Source: Paenalkalicoccus suaedae
Lineage (GTDB): Bacteria > Bacillota > Bacilli > Bacillales > Salisediminibacteriaceae
NCBI RefSeq assembly: GCF_006965545.2
Contig: NZ_CP041372.2
Coordinates: 248,001 to 312,000 of the forward strand
DNA length: 64,000 nucleotides
Direction of reading: 5' to 3'
Below are positions 26,576 to 36,024 of this stretch, piece by piece. A model generated the notes under the pieces. It did no database searches and was not told the DNA's origin. It worked only from the letters and a program-made list of their open reading frames with translations. The translations under genes and the position numbers were made by a program. Position 1 is the first letter of the stretch; every line of letters begins with the position of its first letter.

Positions 26576-28444
26576 CTACTCCTTCTCCTGTAATATAGTG
26601 AGGACTTCTTGTTCGGTTGTTGCGGCTTTTAGCTTTGCAAAGCTGTCTTCGTCAGAGATGAGCTCGACAAGCTCTGCCAAGGCATTCAAATGGGAGGATG
26701 AATCAACTGCTGCTAGCAGAACCATCACGCGTACCGGTGTCTCTGTCGAAGCGAATCCGACGGGCTCTCGTAGAATGGTGAGGCTCATGCTGAGCTCATT
26801 AACGCCTTCCCCTGGTCTTGCATGAGGCAAAGCGAATTCTTCACGTAGCACAATGTACGCGCCATTCTTATGAATGTTTTCTTTAATTGCTGCCACATAC
26901 GTAGCGTCTATTTTCTCTGTATTTATAAGTGGCGCAGCGACTACATCAATCGCACTCTCCCAGTCCTCTACGCGATCTAATAGCTGGATCGTTTCCTCTG
27001 TAATCAAATCCCGTAACATAATGTCTTGGTCTCCTTTTAAGCTCCGTTGCTCTTCTAATCGAGCTTGTATCTGTATTTCATTCAATATTGCCTTGTAGCT
27101 GTGCGGCGAGACATTGCGCTTCACAATCTCTAAGATCGAGTTTTGTGAAACGTGGTGACCGTCCCCGATGGCGTGTTGCAATTTTGCCTTATCTGATTCT
27201 GTTAGGATAGGCGAAACCTTGAGCCATTTTTTTGCATGTAGATGTGGTGGAATCTGTGTGGTAGTGACAAGTAACTCCATCGATTCTGGTAGGTTATCAA
27301 AACTTAAGCACTGGATATCTGTATCAGGGATTCCGAGCCTTATAAGCTGATGCTTCACAGAATAAGAGACGCTCGTCCCTTCATAACAGGCCACGATAAT
27401 AGGAACCCCTGCTTTCTTTTCCTCCACATGACTGAGCACAAGTAGAGTGAGGTAGGAGGCTTCGTGCTGCTCAAATAAGTCAGTGAGCGGGAACGGAGCA
27501 AGCTGTCTGAGTCCCATTTTTAACAGACGATACGTATGTGCATACTTTTGCTCGACCTCTTGCTGGAGCGGATTGTGCATGACGATCCCAAGCTTACCTC
27601 TCGCAAGTGCTGGTTCTAAATGAGCCAGTATTTTTTGGTCTACGTGTGGCAGGAGCTTGGCGCCTGTTAAATTGGTGTACGTCTCAAGTAACTGAGTCAC
27701 GCCCGTAAGTAAACTAGTGTCTAGCTGCTTTTGGTGAGAAAAGCCCTTTTTTAAGAGCGCTGTGTACGTAGCCTCAGGGTCCTCACCATCCTTTGAATAC
27801 GGTAATTCAATGATCGTGTACCCAAGATCCATTCGCTTTTGCTGAATAAAAATAGAAAGGTCTAGACAATCCCACGCCTGCGGGGACAATGGTGGTCCAT
27901 AGCTTCGACTTGGCGGAAGGAGTGTCTCGTGCTTCAGCTTTTGCACGTAAGGACTACAGGCGTTAATTAAAAACATCCGGACGGTCCATTCATCGCCTAC
28001 AAAGCTGTAGTGCTGCTGATAGTAGCGAATCGTAACATTCGCATTAGATGCCACTTTCCTTACAGCCTGCATGTCAGACTGGAGTGTATTTCTACTCACA
28101 TCTAGATGCTTCATTAGCTCGTCAAGTGTCGTGTAAGGATTGGCGACAAGGTGGAAAAGAAGAAAAGCATGCCGCTCTTTTATTTCAAAGTTTCGAAAGC
28201 GGTGCGATTCCTCAAACATGCGTTGCTCCATGTGACGATCAGGCTGTTTAATCGAATAACGTCCAAGCGAATCCTTTGAAAGTGTCCCCGTTTTTTCTTC
28301 CTGTAGCCAAAAGCGAATAGCTTCCAGATCATCGTAAATAGCTTTGCGACTGACGTTAAAGCTTTGGGCTAAATGTGTGACAGTCATGCTTCCTACATAT
28401 AGAAGCATTTCCATAAGTGAAAGTTGTCTATAGGATAAACGCAT
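26576..28444 (-). CDS. PRD-containing regulator with EIIA domain (BglG/LicR/MtlR type)
   Basis: 622-aa transcriptional activator. N-terminal helix-turn-helix pair (about 1-140, starting YRQLSLMEMLLYVGSMTVTHLAQSF), two PRD regions (about 170-385), an EIIB-like segment (about 385-475) and a C-terminal EIIA-2 domain (about 480-620) with the active His in FALPHARPGEG. Phosphorylation by HPr and by its cognate PTS components would gate activity. The longest frame begins at 28522, but AGGAGG seven bases before ATG 28444 fixes the start. As first gene of the regulator-EIIB-EIIC-SIS operon it supplies the EIIA function, since no separate EIIA gene is present. Confidence 0.9.
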   Translation of the reverse strand: MRLSYRQLSLMEMLLYVGSMTVTHLAQSFNVSRKAIYDDLEAIRFWLQEEKTGTLSKDSLGRYSIKQPDRHMEQRMFEESHRFRNFEIKERHAFLLFHLVANPYTTLDELMKHLDVSRNTLQSDMQAVRKVASNANVTIRYYQQHYSFVGDEWTVRMFLINACSPYVQKLKHETLLPPSRSYGPPLSPQAWDCLDLSIFIQQKRMDLGYTIIELPYSKDGEDPEATYTALLKKGFSHQKQLDTSLLTGVTQLLETYTNLTGAKLLPHVDQKILAHLEPALARGKLGIVMHNPLQQEVEQKYAHTYRLLKMGLRQLAPFPLTDLFEQHEASYLTLLVLSHVEEKKAGVPIIVACYEGTSVSYSVKHQLIRLGIPDTDIQCLSFDNLPESMELLVTTTQIPPHLHAKKWLKVSPILTESDKAKLQHAIGDGHHVSQNSILEIVKRNVSPHSYKAILNEIQIQARLEEQRSLKGDQDIMLRDLITEETIQLLDRVEDWESAIDVVAAPLINTEKIDATYVAAIKENIHKNGAYIVLREEFALPHARPGEGVNELSMSLTILREPVGFASTETPVRVMVLLAAVDSSSHLNALAELVELISDEDSFAKLKAATTEQEVLTILQEKE

Positions 28445-28798
28445 ATGATTGCCTCCTAGCTGTAGCATACGAAAATATGGTGTCATGCAACAGAACAAAT
28501 CAGGTACACCGTGATGTACCATGATTGCATCTCGAGTTAGGTTTTCTCACGAGAGGATAGGGTCAGGTAGGTGTTCTGTTTGCTTCACTATATAGTATTT
28601 CCATAGCGTATAACCGCTTATTAAAATTCCTGTAATTGGAGGGCAAGGTTAACAGTGGTCACCTTTTTAGTGGGGCGGGAAAGAAGAGGATCTTGATGAG
28701 GGAAGGGAGGTGGGAAGTGAGACAAGCAACGCAGAATCTCAAACCCCCTCACAACCAAAAGAACCCCTCCAAAGAGGGGCTCTACATGTATAAGCGTC
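28445..28798. other. Intergenic gap with helicase-gene terminator
   Basis: 354 bp between the PTS operon and the helicase gene, both on the minus strand. CCCCTC-CAAA-GAGGGG at 28764-28779 with T-rich sequence after it on the minus strand terminates nothing to its right except the helicase frame's 3' end. The PTS promoter must lie at 28450-28650; TATAGT on the minus strand (about 28595) is a candidate -10. The purine-rich stretch at 28670-28740 has a weak resemblance to the AGTAA-type elements. Confidence 0.45.
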
Positions 28799-31114
28799 CT
28801 ATGCTGTAATTTCTTTCTCCACCTGTTTCATCTTCGTCTTACAAAGTGGACAGGCTTTCTCTGACAGTCGCTCGGACTCGTCTTGTGGAGAGACGCGCAT
28901 CCAGCCGTTGCAGCTTTTGCTTGTGCAGTCCCAAACGAGGGCAGTGATGCGCAGGCGTGGCTTTTGTTCTGCGACGCGACTGGCAAACGCACGATCAGAC
29001 CGACCAGACCGACCAGATCGTTCGAGCGAGGTGCGAGGGCGTTCTTTTTCGCCGAAGGCCTCGAGTAAGAAGCGAGAGACATCTGTTTCTTTTCCTCGAT
29101 AGTAGGAGGGCGAGCTAATATAGAGCTCCTCCATGGCGCGCGTGACGGCAACGTATAAAAGACGACGTTCTTCCTCAATAGCGTGCTCTACTTTTTGCTT
29201 CCCTTTTCCGTCGATCATCAAGTCAGATCGCTTATCCGCCTCAAGGGCAGAGGAGTGTGGCAAAATCGTTTCCGATGCTCCGATCACGTACACGACAGGG
29301 AATTCGAGACCCTTCGCGCGGTGGATCGTCATCAACGATAGCACGTCTGCGTCGGACTGCTTGCGAAGCTCTTCCATCTCTTTATGGCGGGCGATAATAT
29401 CCTCAATGAAGGATAGATACTCCTTAATTGACCCAAACTTATCCGCCGAAGCCTCAAGCTCCGTAAGCATCTCCTTGACCATGTCTTTGTCTAACGTTGC
29501 AACGCGGCGCTCGTCTGCGTCGAGATACGCATCGTAGACAGCGCGTACCTGTCTAATCGCGTCTCGAGGCTTTTTACCTGCTAACGACTCAATTAATTTC
29601 ATCCGGCGAGAAATTGCGGTGCGTTGAAACTCCTTTAAATGTGGTAGTGTCATCGCATGCAGTAATAGCTTTGGCTCTGGACTAACAATATCCTGACGGT
29701 GAATGTGTGCCATCGTTGTCTCACGCGCCAGGTAAAGCGTCGACACCATGCCACTGACGGCGTCGATATTGTTAGGATCCACGGCAAGTCGGAGGTGGTC
29801 TAACACTGGCTTTACGAGTCCCGATTCATAAAAGGTTTCCTGCTTTCCGAATGTCACAAACGGAATGCCGCGAAGCACCAGTTGGTCGACCATCGCTCGG
29901 CTACAGGAAAAGGTCCTGTGCAGGATCGCGATCTCTCTTAAACGGCGTTTACCGGATGCGATGTCCGCCGACACATTCGCGACGATCTGCTCAGCTTCGT
30001 CGTCTGTTGTTGCTGGTCGGAGATACAACGTGGTTTGTCCAGGAGAATTGGCGGTCTGGAGCGTTTTGGGATGGCGCATCGTATTATGCTCGATGATTGC
30101 ATTGCCTAGCCCGAGAATCCCTGGTGTGGAGCGGTAGTTGACGGGCAGGGTGATGGTTGTGGCGCGCGGATAGTGCTTGTCGAAGTCGAGTATGATGGTG
30201 CTGTCTGCGCCGTTAAAGCTGTAAATCGTCTGGTCGTCATCGCCAACGACGAAAAGGTTTTGGTGCGTGCCTGTGAGCATGCGAATGAGCTCGAATTGGA
30301 TCGGATTTGTGTCCTGCCACTCGTCACAGAGGATGTAGCGAAAGCGTGTCTGAAGCTTACCGAGTAGCTCGTTGTCCTCATTGAGCAATTTCCAAGCGAG
30401 GAGGAGCATGTCGTCAAAATCTATATAGTGGTGCTCGTCCTTCCAGTCCTCATAGGCGATCAGGATGGCTTTGGTCTCGTGCTCAATGTGCGTTTTAGCG
30501 TCAATATCGTGCGCGGTTTTCATGCGGCTTTTTAGCTCTGACAAGGTGGCAAGCAGAGTCTCTGGCTCATACGAATCGTGCAAGCCACGCGTTTTTAAGA
30601 TGCGCTTGATGGCGATTTGCTTGTGCCGATCGTTTTGCAAAATCCGATGATCATAGCCTCGACTAACTAATAGCCGGTAAAAAATCGAGTGGAACGTCCC
30701 AGCAGTCAGTTGCTTTGCTAAGGATGGCGTGTAGCCTGGGAGCTTCGCAATTCGGCTTCGCATCTCATCCGCTGCTTTTCTCGTAAAGGTAAGCAGGAGA
30801 ATGTTTTTGGGAGAAACACCATTGACGGAAGTTAAGTAGCCGGTCCGAGAGACGAGGACGCGTGTCTTTCCACTGCCAGCACCTGCGATAATTCGCGCAG
30901 GTCCATCACCGTGGCGAACGGCTTCTAGCTGTTGCTCATTTAGTGTGATGCCAGATTCCTCTAATCTATGTAAATACGAATAGTCGCTGTCGGACTCGCG
31001 AATCACCGAAGTGAGCAGCGGCGCTTTTGGTGCAGGGGGTATTTTATCTAAAAACGACCCAGCAGGATGCAACGCCTGAGGTCTTTTTTTAGGCTGTGCA
31101 TAGTTGTGTTGCAT
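28799..31114 (-). CDS. yjcD: UvrD/PcrA-like superfamily 1 DNA helicase
   Basis: 771-aa ATP-dependent 3'-5' helicase, close in length to YjcD of Bacillus subtilis. SF1 motifs in order: Q motif (LNEQQLEAV), Walker A (AGAGSGKTRVL, about 77), Ia (LTFTRKAADEM), II (CDEWQDTN, with DEWQ), III (GDDDQTIYSFNGA), IV (LPVNYRSTPGILGL), V (SLMTIHRAKGLEFPVVYV) and VI (EEERRLLYVAVTRA). The C-terminal 50 residues add a four-Cys segment (WDCTSKSC ... ACPLCKTKM) that looks like a zinc ribbon, after an Arg/Gly/Ser linker. Start ATG 31114 follows AAAAGGAGGC. A role in DNA repair is family-based. Confidence 0.92.
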   Translation of the reverse strand: MQHNYAQPKKRPQALHPAGSFLDKIPPAPKAPLLTSVIRESDSDYSYLHRLEESGITLNEQQLEAVRHGDGPARIIAGAGSGKTRVLVSRTGYLTSVNGVSPKNILLLTFTRKAADEMRSRIAKLPGYTPSLAKQLTAGTFHSIFYRLLVSRGYDHRILQNDRHKQIAIKRILKTRGLHDSYEPETLLATLSELKSRMKTAHDIDAKTHIEHETKAILIAYEDWKDEHHYIDFDDMLLLAWKLLNEDNELLGKLQTRFRYILCDEWQDTNPIQFELIRMLTGTHQNLFVVGDDDQTIYSFNGADSTIILDFDKHYPRATTITLPVNYRSTPGILGLGNAIIEHNTMRHPKTLQTANSPGQTTLYLRPATTDDEAEQIVANVSADIASGKRRLREIAILHRTFSCSRAMVDQLVLRGIPFVTFGKQETFYESGLVKPVLDHLRLAVDPNNIDAVSGMVSTLYLARETTMAHIHRQDIVSPEPKLLLHAMTLPHLKEFQRTAISRRMKLIESLAGKKPRDAIRQVRAVYDAYLDADERRVATLDKDMVKEMLTELEASADKFGSIKEYLSFIEDIIARHKEMEELRKQSDADVLSLMTIHRAKGLEFPVVYVIGASETILPHSSALEADKRSDLMIDGKGKQKVEHAIEEERRLLYVAVTRAMEELYISSPSYYRGKETDVSRFLLEAFGEKERPRTSLERSGRSGRSDRAFASRVAEQKPRLRITALVWDCTSKSCNGWMRVSPQDESERLSEKACPLCKTKMKQVEKEITA

Positions 31115-31257
31115 AAAGGGGTGAGCCTCCTTTTAAGTCTAAACAATACCCCTATTAAAGCATATTTCATTGCCGAATCATAGACGACATTAGAGGGAGG
31201 TACAACAGTTGCATGTAAACCGCCTTCCATGGTAAAGTTTAACTAAATTCATATAGC

Positions 31258-31440
31258 AATCCACTAGGGGAGCCTGAACGTGCGGGCTGAGACGGAGATA
31301 ATCCGGACCCTCAGAACCTGATCTAGTTCATACTAGCGTAGGGAAGTGCCTCGACTGTTAGCATCGGTACATCAACGTATCGATCCCAAATCACCCTTAA
31401 CAGCCACTTCCTATCTACATCAGGAGGTGGCTTTTTGTAT
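31258..31440 (+). promoter_or_regulatory. TPP riboswitch with terminator platform
   Basis: THI-box aptamer at about 31258-31350: the conserved GGGGAGCC near 31268, CTGAGA (31288-31293), ACCCTCAGAACCTGATC (31308-31324) and the closing GTAGGGAAGTG. The expression platform is an intrinsic terminator, AGCCACTTCC (31402-31411) with GGAGGTGGCT (31423-31432) and a T run. Known TPP riboswitches of this type terminate transcription when thiamine pyrophosphate is bound. An upstream TTGCAT with an extended -10 TGGTAAAGT (about 31209-31239) is a possible promoter. Confidence 0.95.
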
Positions 31441-31469
31441 GCCTTTTTTAGAGGAAGGAGGAAGGAACC

Positions 31470-32069
31470 GTGCGATTACAGGTACACGTTCTTTCTAGTG
31501 GCAATGGAGAGATCGATGCGCAAACTGCCACAAAGCTTGCGCCACGTATTGATGCCTTACACATACGAGAAAAGCGTTCGTCAGCAAGGGACGTCTATGA
31601 ACTTGGACAGCAGTTAGTGAAAGCTGGCTTTCCAAAAGAGAAGCTCGTGATAAACGATCGTGTTGACGTTGCGCTTGCGTTAGGGGCAGGAGGAGTTCAC
31701 TTAGGAGGCTTAAGCTTATCTCCAAAGATAGTGAAACAGCTTGCGCCTACGCTGCGCGTCGGGAGATCCATCCACGACGTGTCGGAGCTTACAGAGGTGG
31801 AGGATGCCGACTATGTATTTTACGGTCACATTTATGCAACTGCCTCGAAGCCAGGGCTGTTACCACGCGGTATAGCCGCTTTAGAGGAAGTCGTTCGGGC
31901 ATCACACCTACCAGTTTATGCAATCGGAGGCGTGAAGCCGTTTCATATAGAAGAGATTGAAGCAACAGGGGCGGCAGGTATTGCCGTCCTATCAGGAATT
32001 TTAGGTGCGAGAGACCCTATTCAGGCAACGGATGAGTTTACAGGGAGGCGATTAGATGCACAGCTATGA
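31470..32069 (+). CDS. tenI: Thiazole tautomerase TenI
   Basis: 199-aa TIM-barrel protein of the ThiE/TenI family, first gene under the TPP riboswitch. TenI aromatises the thiazole-phosphate carboxylate made by ThiG. Seen: LHIREKRSS, VINDRVDVALALGAGGVHLG, YGHIYATASKPGLLPRG and AIGGVKPFHI. The thiamine-phosphate-synthase residues typical of ThiE are not all present, and the neighbours are thiO/S/G/F, so TenI rather than ThiE is chosen. GTG 31470 follows AAGGAGG. It overlaps thiO by 14 bp. Confidence 0.88.
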   Translation: MRLQVHVLSSGNGEIDAQTATKLAPRIDALHIREKRSSARDVYELGQQLVKAGFPKEKLVINDRVDVALALGAGGVHLGGLSLSPKIVKQLAPTLRVGRSIHDVSELTEVEDADYVFYGHIYATASKPGLLPRGIAALEEVVRASHLPVYAIGGVKPFHIEEIEATGAAGIAVLSGILGARDPIQATDEFTGRRLDAQL

Positions 32070-33114
32070 TGTCATTGTTGTTGGCGGAGGCGTAATTGGT
32101 GGAGCCATCTCGTATTATTTGTCGAAGCAGGGCGTACGTGTGTTAGCAGTAGAACAACGCACCCTTGGCTACGGAGCTTCGTCAAAGGCGGCTGGGATGC
32201 TTGCTGTTGAGGCGGAGTACCAGCCGGATCATCCACTTTATGACCTGGCGATGGAGAGTCGTAGGCAATTGAAGGAGCTTGCGCAACTTTTTCTCGATGA
32301 ATTGGGGATAGATATAGGCTTTGAGCAAAATGGCATGCTCCTATTAGGGAGTAAGGGATCGCTTACCTTAGAGGACATGCGAGAGCTTGAGCCGAAGCTA
32401 CGGACGAAAGAAGCGGGCGTCCATTACGAAGAAGGCGCACAAATCAGATCCAAGCAACTGACGCTCGCGTATTGGCGAGCGGCGATTGCAAATGGCGTCG
32501 AGGTACTAGAGCAAACGGATGTGAAGCGGCTATTAATGAAAGAGGGTCGCGTCTGTGGCATAGAGACGTCGAGTCAAAAATTTTATGCGGACACCGTAAT
32601 TGTGGCGAGCGGCGTAGCAAGTAGTGAGCTGTTACCAGGGCTTTGTCCACTCCTTCCAGTGAAGGGGGAAATTATCTCTGTCACGACGGAGAAGCGACTG
32701 TTACAACGGACGATTTATGCGCGCGACTGTTACTTAGTGCCGAAGGGGGAAAACGAGCTGTTAATCGGAGCGACTAGCTACCCAGGAGATGGTACAGAAG
32801 GCGTTTCGCTAGAGGGTGTAATGGGATTACTTGCGCGCGCAACTGCGCTTGTACCAGAGCTTGCTAAAGCGAAGTGGAACGAGACGTGGAGCGGCGTTCG
32901 TCCGCGTACGTTTGATGATTTACCGTATATCGGACGTCATCCAGAGATCCAAGGTTTAGTGATGGCAACAGGTCATTATCGAAATGGGATGCTCCTGTCT
33001 GCGATAACTGGTCAGCTTGTGTCTGACCTCGTTTGGAACAATAGGGTGCCAGAGGCGTTAGCGCCTGTTTCGCCAGAGAGAAGGGGGGTAGTGGAGCATG
33101 GTCTTGCATATTAA
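32056..33114 (+). CDS. thiO: Glycine oxidase ThiO
   Basis: 352-aa FAD enzyme that oxidises glycine to the glyoxyl imine used by ThiG for thiazole formation. DAO fold with VVGGGVIGGAISYYLSKQG at residues 8-26, the YGASSKAAGMLAVEAEY motif (about 40) and the C-terminal ATGHYRNGMLLSAITGQ flavin loop. Slightly shorter than Bacillus ThiO (about 369). Overlaps tenI and thiS, so translation is coupled. Confidence 0.92.
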   Translation: MHSYDVIVVGGGVIGGAISYYLSKQGVRVLAVEQRTLGYGASSKAAGMLAVEAEYQPDHPLYDLAMESRRQLKELAQLFLDELGIDIGFEQNGMLLLGSKGSLTLEDMRELEPKLRTKEAGVHYEEGAQIRSKQLTLAYWRAAIANGVEVLEQTDVKRLLMKEGRVCGIETSSQKFYADTVIVASGVASSELLPGLCPLLPVKGEIISVTTEKRLLQRTIYARDCYLVPKGENELLIGATSYPGDGTEGVSLEGVMGLLARATALVPELAKAKWNETWSGVRPRTFDDLPYIGRHPEIQGLVMATGHYRNGMLLSAITGQLVSDLVWNNRVPEALAPVSPERRGVVEHGLAY

Positions 33115-33301
33115 CGGTGAGGCGCGCGAGTTGCCTTTGGAGGCGGCGTCTGTGCGTGAGTTGTTGGAGCATTTGGATTTGGGGTCCAAGCTGATTCTCG
33201 TGGAATTGAACCGAGAAGCGGTGGATCGGTCGTCGTTTGATGAGGTGGTTGTTCGTGATGGGGACGCTATTGAGCTTGTTCAATTTGTTGGAGGGGGTTA
33301 A
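33098..33301 (+). CDS. thiS: Sulfur carrier ThiS
   Basis: 67-aa ubiquitin-like sulfur carrier. It ends in GG (FVGGG), the C terminus that ThiF adenylates and that becomes the thiocarboxylate. ATG 33098 lies inside the 3' end of thiO (17-bp overlap). Confidence 0.93.
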   Translation: MVLHINGEARELPLEAASVRELLEHLDLGSKLILVELNREAVDRSSFDEVVVRDGDAIELVQFVGGG

Positions 33302-33304
33302 TTC

Positions 33305-34066
33305 ATGCTTGTCATTAATGGGAAGTCGTTTGGATCGCGTTTGATGGTTGGTACGGGGAAGTATGCGGATTTTAAGGTGCAAAAAGAGGCTGTTGCAGCG
33401 TCGGGCTCGGAGATTTTGACGTTTTCGGTCGCGAGGATGCACGTTGCGGATGCGAGTCAGCCAAACTTTTTGGAGGAAATTGATGTGGGTCGCTATTCGC
33501 TATTGCCAAATACGGCTGGAGCGAAGACGGCAGAGGAGGCGGTGCGTATTGCGAAGCTTGCTCGTTCATCTGGTTTATGCGACATGATTAAGGTGGAGGT
33601 TATTGGTTGTCAAAAGACGCTGTTGCCGGATCCGATTGAGACACTGCGCGCGTCTGAGGAGCTTGTGAAGGAGGGCTTTACGGTACTTCCATACACGTCG
33701 GATGATGTACTACTTGCGAGACGTCTCGAAGAGGTTGGCGTGCATGCAGTTATGCCTGGTGCGTCCCCGATAGGGTCAGGACAGGGGATCGTCAATCCAT
33801 TGTCGCTTCGGTTAATCATCGAGCAGGCATCGGTTCCGGTTATTATCGATGCAGGACTCGGATCACCGGCGGATGTGGTAGAAGCGATGGAGCTAGGAGC
33901 AGACGGTGTGCTTCTTAATACGGCGATTGCTGGCGCAGACGATCCAGTAAAGATGGCGCGTGCCATGGCGCTCGCGACAGAAGCGGGTCGACTAGGCTTT
34001 GAAGCTGGTCGCATTGCTAAAAAGCCATACGCCACAGCAAGTAGCCCACAGGAGGGTCTCGGGTGA
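33305..34066 (+). CDS. thiG: Thiazole synthase ThiG
   Basis: 253-aa TIM barrel that joins 1-deoxy-xylulose-5-phosphate, the glycine imine and sulfur from ThiS. Schiff-base Lys in [16 protein letters not shown] (about 97), phosphate loops [28 protein letters not shown] near 185-212. Full length for the family. ATG 33305 follows GGAGGGGG. Confidence 0.95.
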   Translation: MLVINGKSFGSRLMVGTGKYADFKVQKEAVAASGSEILTFSVARMHVADASQPNFLEEIDVGRYSLLPNTAGAKTAEEAVRIAKLARSSGLCDMIKVEVIGCQKTLLPDPIETLRASEELVKEGFTVLPYTSDDVLLARRLEEVGVHAVMPGASPIGSGQGIVNPLSLRLIIEQASVPVIIDAGLGSPADVVEAMELGADGVLLNTAIAGADDPVKMARAMALATEAGRLGFEAGRIAKKPYATASSPQEGLG

Positions 34067-35082
34067 ATCGATACTCTAGACATGAGCTTTTTTCAGGAAT
34101 AGGAAAGAAGGGGCAGAAGCGTATTCGGGATGGACACGTGTTGATCCTTGGACTTGGAGCGCTTGGCGCAAGCTCTTCCGAGATGCTGACACGAGCAGGC
34201 GTTGGGCGCCTTACGCTTATTGATCGCGACTACGTAGATTGGACGAACCTTCAGCGTCAGCGCTTGTACACGGAAGCTGATGCAACGGCCCGCATGCCAA
34301 AGGCGGCGATCGCAAAAGATCGCCTTGAAGCGATCAACAAGGAGGTTGCCATCACTGCGCACGTGATGGATGCGACGGCGGAGGAGCTAGAGCGTTTAAT
34401 TTTAGCTAGCGATATTGACGTCATCGTTGATGCGACAGATAATTTCGATGCACGCATGATGGTGAATGACCTTTCGTTAAAGCATGATGTGCCATGGATT
34501 TACGGCGCCTGTATCGGAAGCTATGGGATGTCGTATACGTTTTTGCCGGGTCAGGGTGGGCCATGCCTCACCTGCTTACTAGACGAGTTGCCTACCGGCG
34601 GTCCTACGTGCGACACGGCAGGCATCATTGCGCCAGCCGTAGAGATTGTCGTCGCGCATCAGGTAACGAACGTACTCAAGCTACTGACTGGTGCAACGGA
34701 CGTCTTAGCCGACTCACTTATGACGTGCGACCTGTGGCAAAACAACTATCGCACCATGTCGATGCATAGCTTTAAGCGCGCCGACTGTCCGAGCTGTGGC
34801 GAAGTGCCAACCTATCCTTATTTGCTTCGCGAAAATCATACCGAGGCTGCGGTACTATGTGGACGGGACAGCGTCCAATTGCGTCCGCCCACTAAACGAG
34901 AGGTTGCCCTCTCGGAGGTAGCGAGATCATTACCATTTGATCACGTGCTTCGTAATGAGTACTTGCTTTCGTTTGAGGTCGAAGAGAAGCGAGTGGTGCT
35001 ATTTAAGGATGGTCGAGCGATGGTTCACGGGACGGCTGATGTGACAGAGGCGAAAGCGGTTTACTATCGGTATTTTGGATAA
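34063..35082 (+). CDS. thiF: ThiS adenylyltransferase ThiF (MoeB/E1-like)
   Basis: 339-aa E1-like enzyme that adenylates the C terminus of ThiS. Rossmann nucleotide loop [20 protein letters not shown] (about 30-49), the Arg/Asp in [15 protein letters not shown], zinc-binding CLTC and CPSC pairs (about 165-170 and 241-246). GTG 34063 overlaps the thiG stop (GTGA). Operon ends here; thiC, thiD, thiE and thiM are not in the window. Confidence 0.93.
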   Translation: MNRYSRHELFSGIGKKGQKRIRDGHVLILGLGALGASSSEMLTRAGVGRLTLIDRDYVDWTNLQRQRLYTEADATARMPKAAIAKDRLEAINKEVAITAHVMDATAEELERLILASDIDVIVDATDNFDARMMVNDLSLKHDVPWIYGACIGSYGMSYTFLPGQGGPCLTCLLDELPTGGPTCDTAGIIAPAVEIVVAHQVTNVLKLLTGATDVLADSLMTCDLWQNNYRTMSMHSFKRADCPSCGEVPTYPYLLRENHTEAAVLCGRDSVQLRPPTKREVALSEVARSLPFDHVLRNEYLLSFEVEEKRVVLFKDGRAMVHGTADVTEAKAVYYRYFG

Positions 35083-35084
35083 GC

Positions 35085-35200
35085 GACTAGTGCGAGTTAA
35101 TCAAGAGCCAACTAGCTTAGAGCGTGCTGATGAAGTGCCAACTAATTTAGAGCATGTTACCCAAAAGCCAACTAGTTAAGAGCAGCTCTTCGAGCTTTTT
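35085..35200 (-). repeat. Tail modules of structured element D
   Basis: On the minus strand, three to four degenerate modules with the core ACTAGTTGGC (minus-strand occurrences near 35180, 35147 and 35115) and one CAGCTC-like hairpin AGCTCGAAGAGCT (35184-35196). Same modules follow elements A and B. This plus element D accounts for the whole 338-bp gap after thiF. Confidence 0.75.
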
Positions 35201-35209
35201 TAGAGGGAG

Positions 35210-35376
35210 GAGCAGTCAGCCCGCCAGGCACCCTTCGACATCCGTGGGTTCGGCGCTCGAGCCTCCTCGACATGCAGGGATCGGCTATCGCCTTACCCTA
35301 AACGCATGGCTGTGGGGTCTCGAGCGCCTCAACTCCCCACGGATTGTCTACGGATGCCTTCTGGGACTGCCTGCTC
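35210..35376 (-). ncRNA. Structured 165-nt element, copy D
   Basis: 167-nt element on the minus strand. Helices: outer GAGCAGGCAG with CTGACTGCTC; AGGCATCC with GGGTGCCT; GACAATCCGTGGG with CCCACGGATGTC; GGCGCTCGAG with CTCGAGCGCC; an apical TAGGGTAAGGC-GATA-GCCGATCCCT hairpin. Each helix is kept by compensatory changes in copies A, B and C. Whether it is a functional RNA or a mobile palindromic repeat is unknown. The frame at 35154-35456 crossing it is not a gene. Confidence 0.75.
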
Positions 35377-35420
35377 TTGAGCTTCTAGGTGGAGAAGCGT
35401 TTCATTTGTGGCATACTTTT

Positions 35421-35609
35421 TTAATGGCGAACGTCTCTTTTCTTTTTGTCATCTAGTTCTTCCCTTAATTGGCGAAGGTGGTGGATCACTTCGTCCGTTT
35501 GGGTTACTTGATTTTCTAAAAACGTCTTGATTCTGAAAAGTAGGATGAATAGCAGAACAATTGGTAGCAGCAATAGAATATATACGATGAGAGATACTAT
35601 GTTTATCAT
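35421..35609 (-). CDS. Small single-span membrane protein
   Basis: 62-aa protein: one hydrophobic helix (IVSLIVYILLLLPIVLLFILLF, residues 4-25) followed by a charged amphipathic coiled coil (IKTFLENQVTQTDEVIHHLRQLREELDDKKKR). ATG 35609 is chosen with AAGGAGGG eleven bases upstream; the frame extends to 35672 without a site. The layout resembles small Bacillus membrane proteins, but I do not recognise a family. Confidence 0.55.
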   Translation of the reverse strand: MINIVSLIVYILLLLPIVLLFILLFRIKTFLENQVTQTDEVIHHLRQLREELDDKKKRDVRH

Positions 35610-35722
35610 GATTAGGACTTCCCTCCTTATATCTCCATTTATGTATACTTCATCATAATTTTGCTTTACCATAGAGGGAAAAGGTCGGAGTATGAGCGAA
35701 GCACGTGTTAGGAGGACCTCAC

Positions 35723-35932
35723 ATGATGAACAGAAGAACGCTTGCGATGGTGGTATATGTGTTAGGGTTAATCATCGTTATTTCAAATAACTATTACCAA
35801 ACGTTTGTCGGAGATATTCTGATGACGGTGAGTGTTATAGCTGCGGCTATTACGGTGATAGGTGGACTATACTACTTGATTAAGTTTGCGATCTTACTAC
35901 GCTTTTCTAAAAATAAGAATCTGAATCAGTAG
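35723..35932 (+). CDS. Small membrane protein, two helices
   Basis: 69-aa protein (68 if it starts at the next ATG, 35726) with two hydrophobic segments (LAMVVYVLGLIIVIS and LMTVSVIAAAITVIGGLYYLI) and a basic C terminus. GGAGG at 35711-35715 is seven bases from ATG 35723. Divergent from the 62-aa protein gene. Function unknown. Confidence 0.6.
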   Translation: MMNRRTLAMVVYVLGLIIVISNNYYQTFVGDILMTVSVIAAAITVIGGLYYLIKFAILLRFSKNKNLNQ

Positions 35933-35975
35933 AATTAGTCTCTACTTGCTTTTCATTTCAGAAAAATGATTGCAT

Positions 35976-36024
35976 GTAAAAAGCGATATCTAACAGCTAC
36001 CTTCGTCTGTTAGATATCGCTTTT
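35976..36024. terminator. Long bidirectional terminator
   Basis: AAAAAGCGATATCTAACAG (35978-35996) pairs with CTGTTAGATATCGCTTTTTT (36007-36026), T runs on both strands. It ends the plus-strand small gene, and its right arm encodes the last residues of the minus-strand small protein. Confidence 0.9.

Noticed and set aside
28660-28760. Fourth AGTAA-type phased element
   Set aside because: Purine-rich with one AAGTGAGACAAGCAACGC stretch, but no 21-bp register could be shown.
31115-35082. Complete thiamine biosynthesis locus
   Set aside because: Only thiazole-branch genes are present; thiC, thiD and thiE are not in this window, so completeness cannot be claimed.
35154-35456. 100-codon plus-strand frame
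   Set aside because: It crosses structured element D; no start signal and no resemblance to a protein family.
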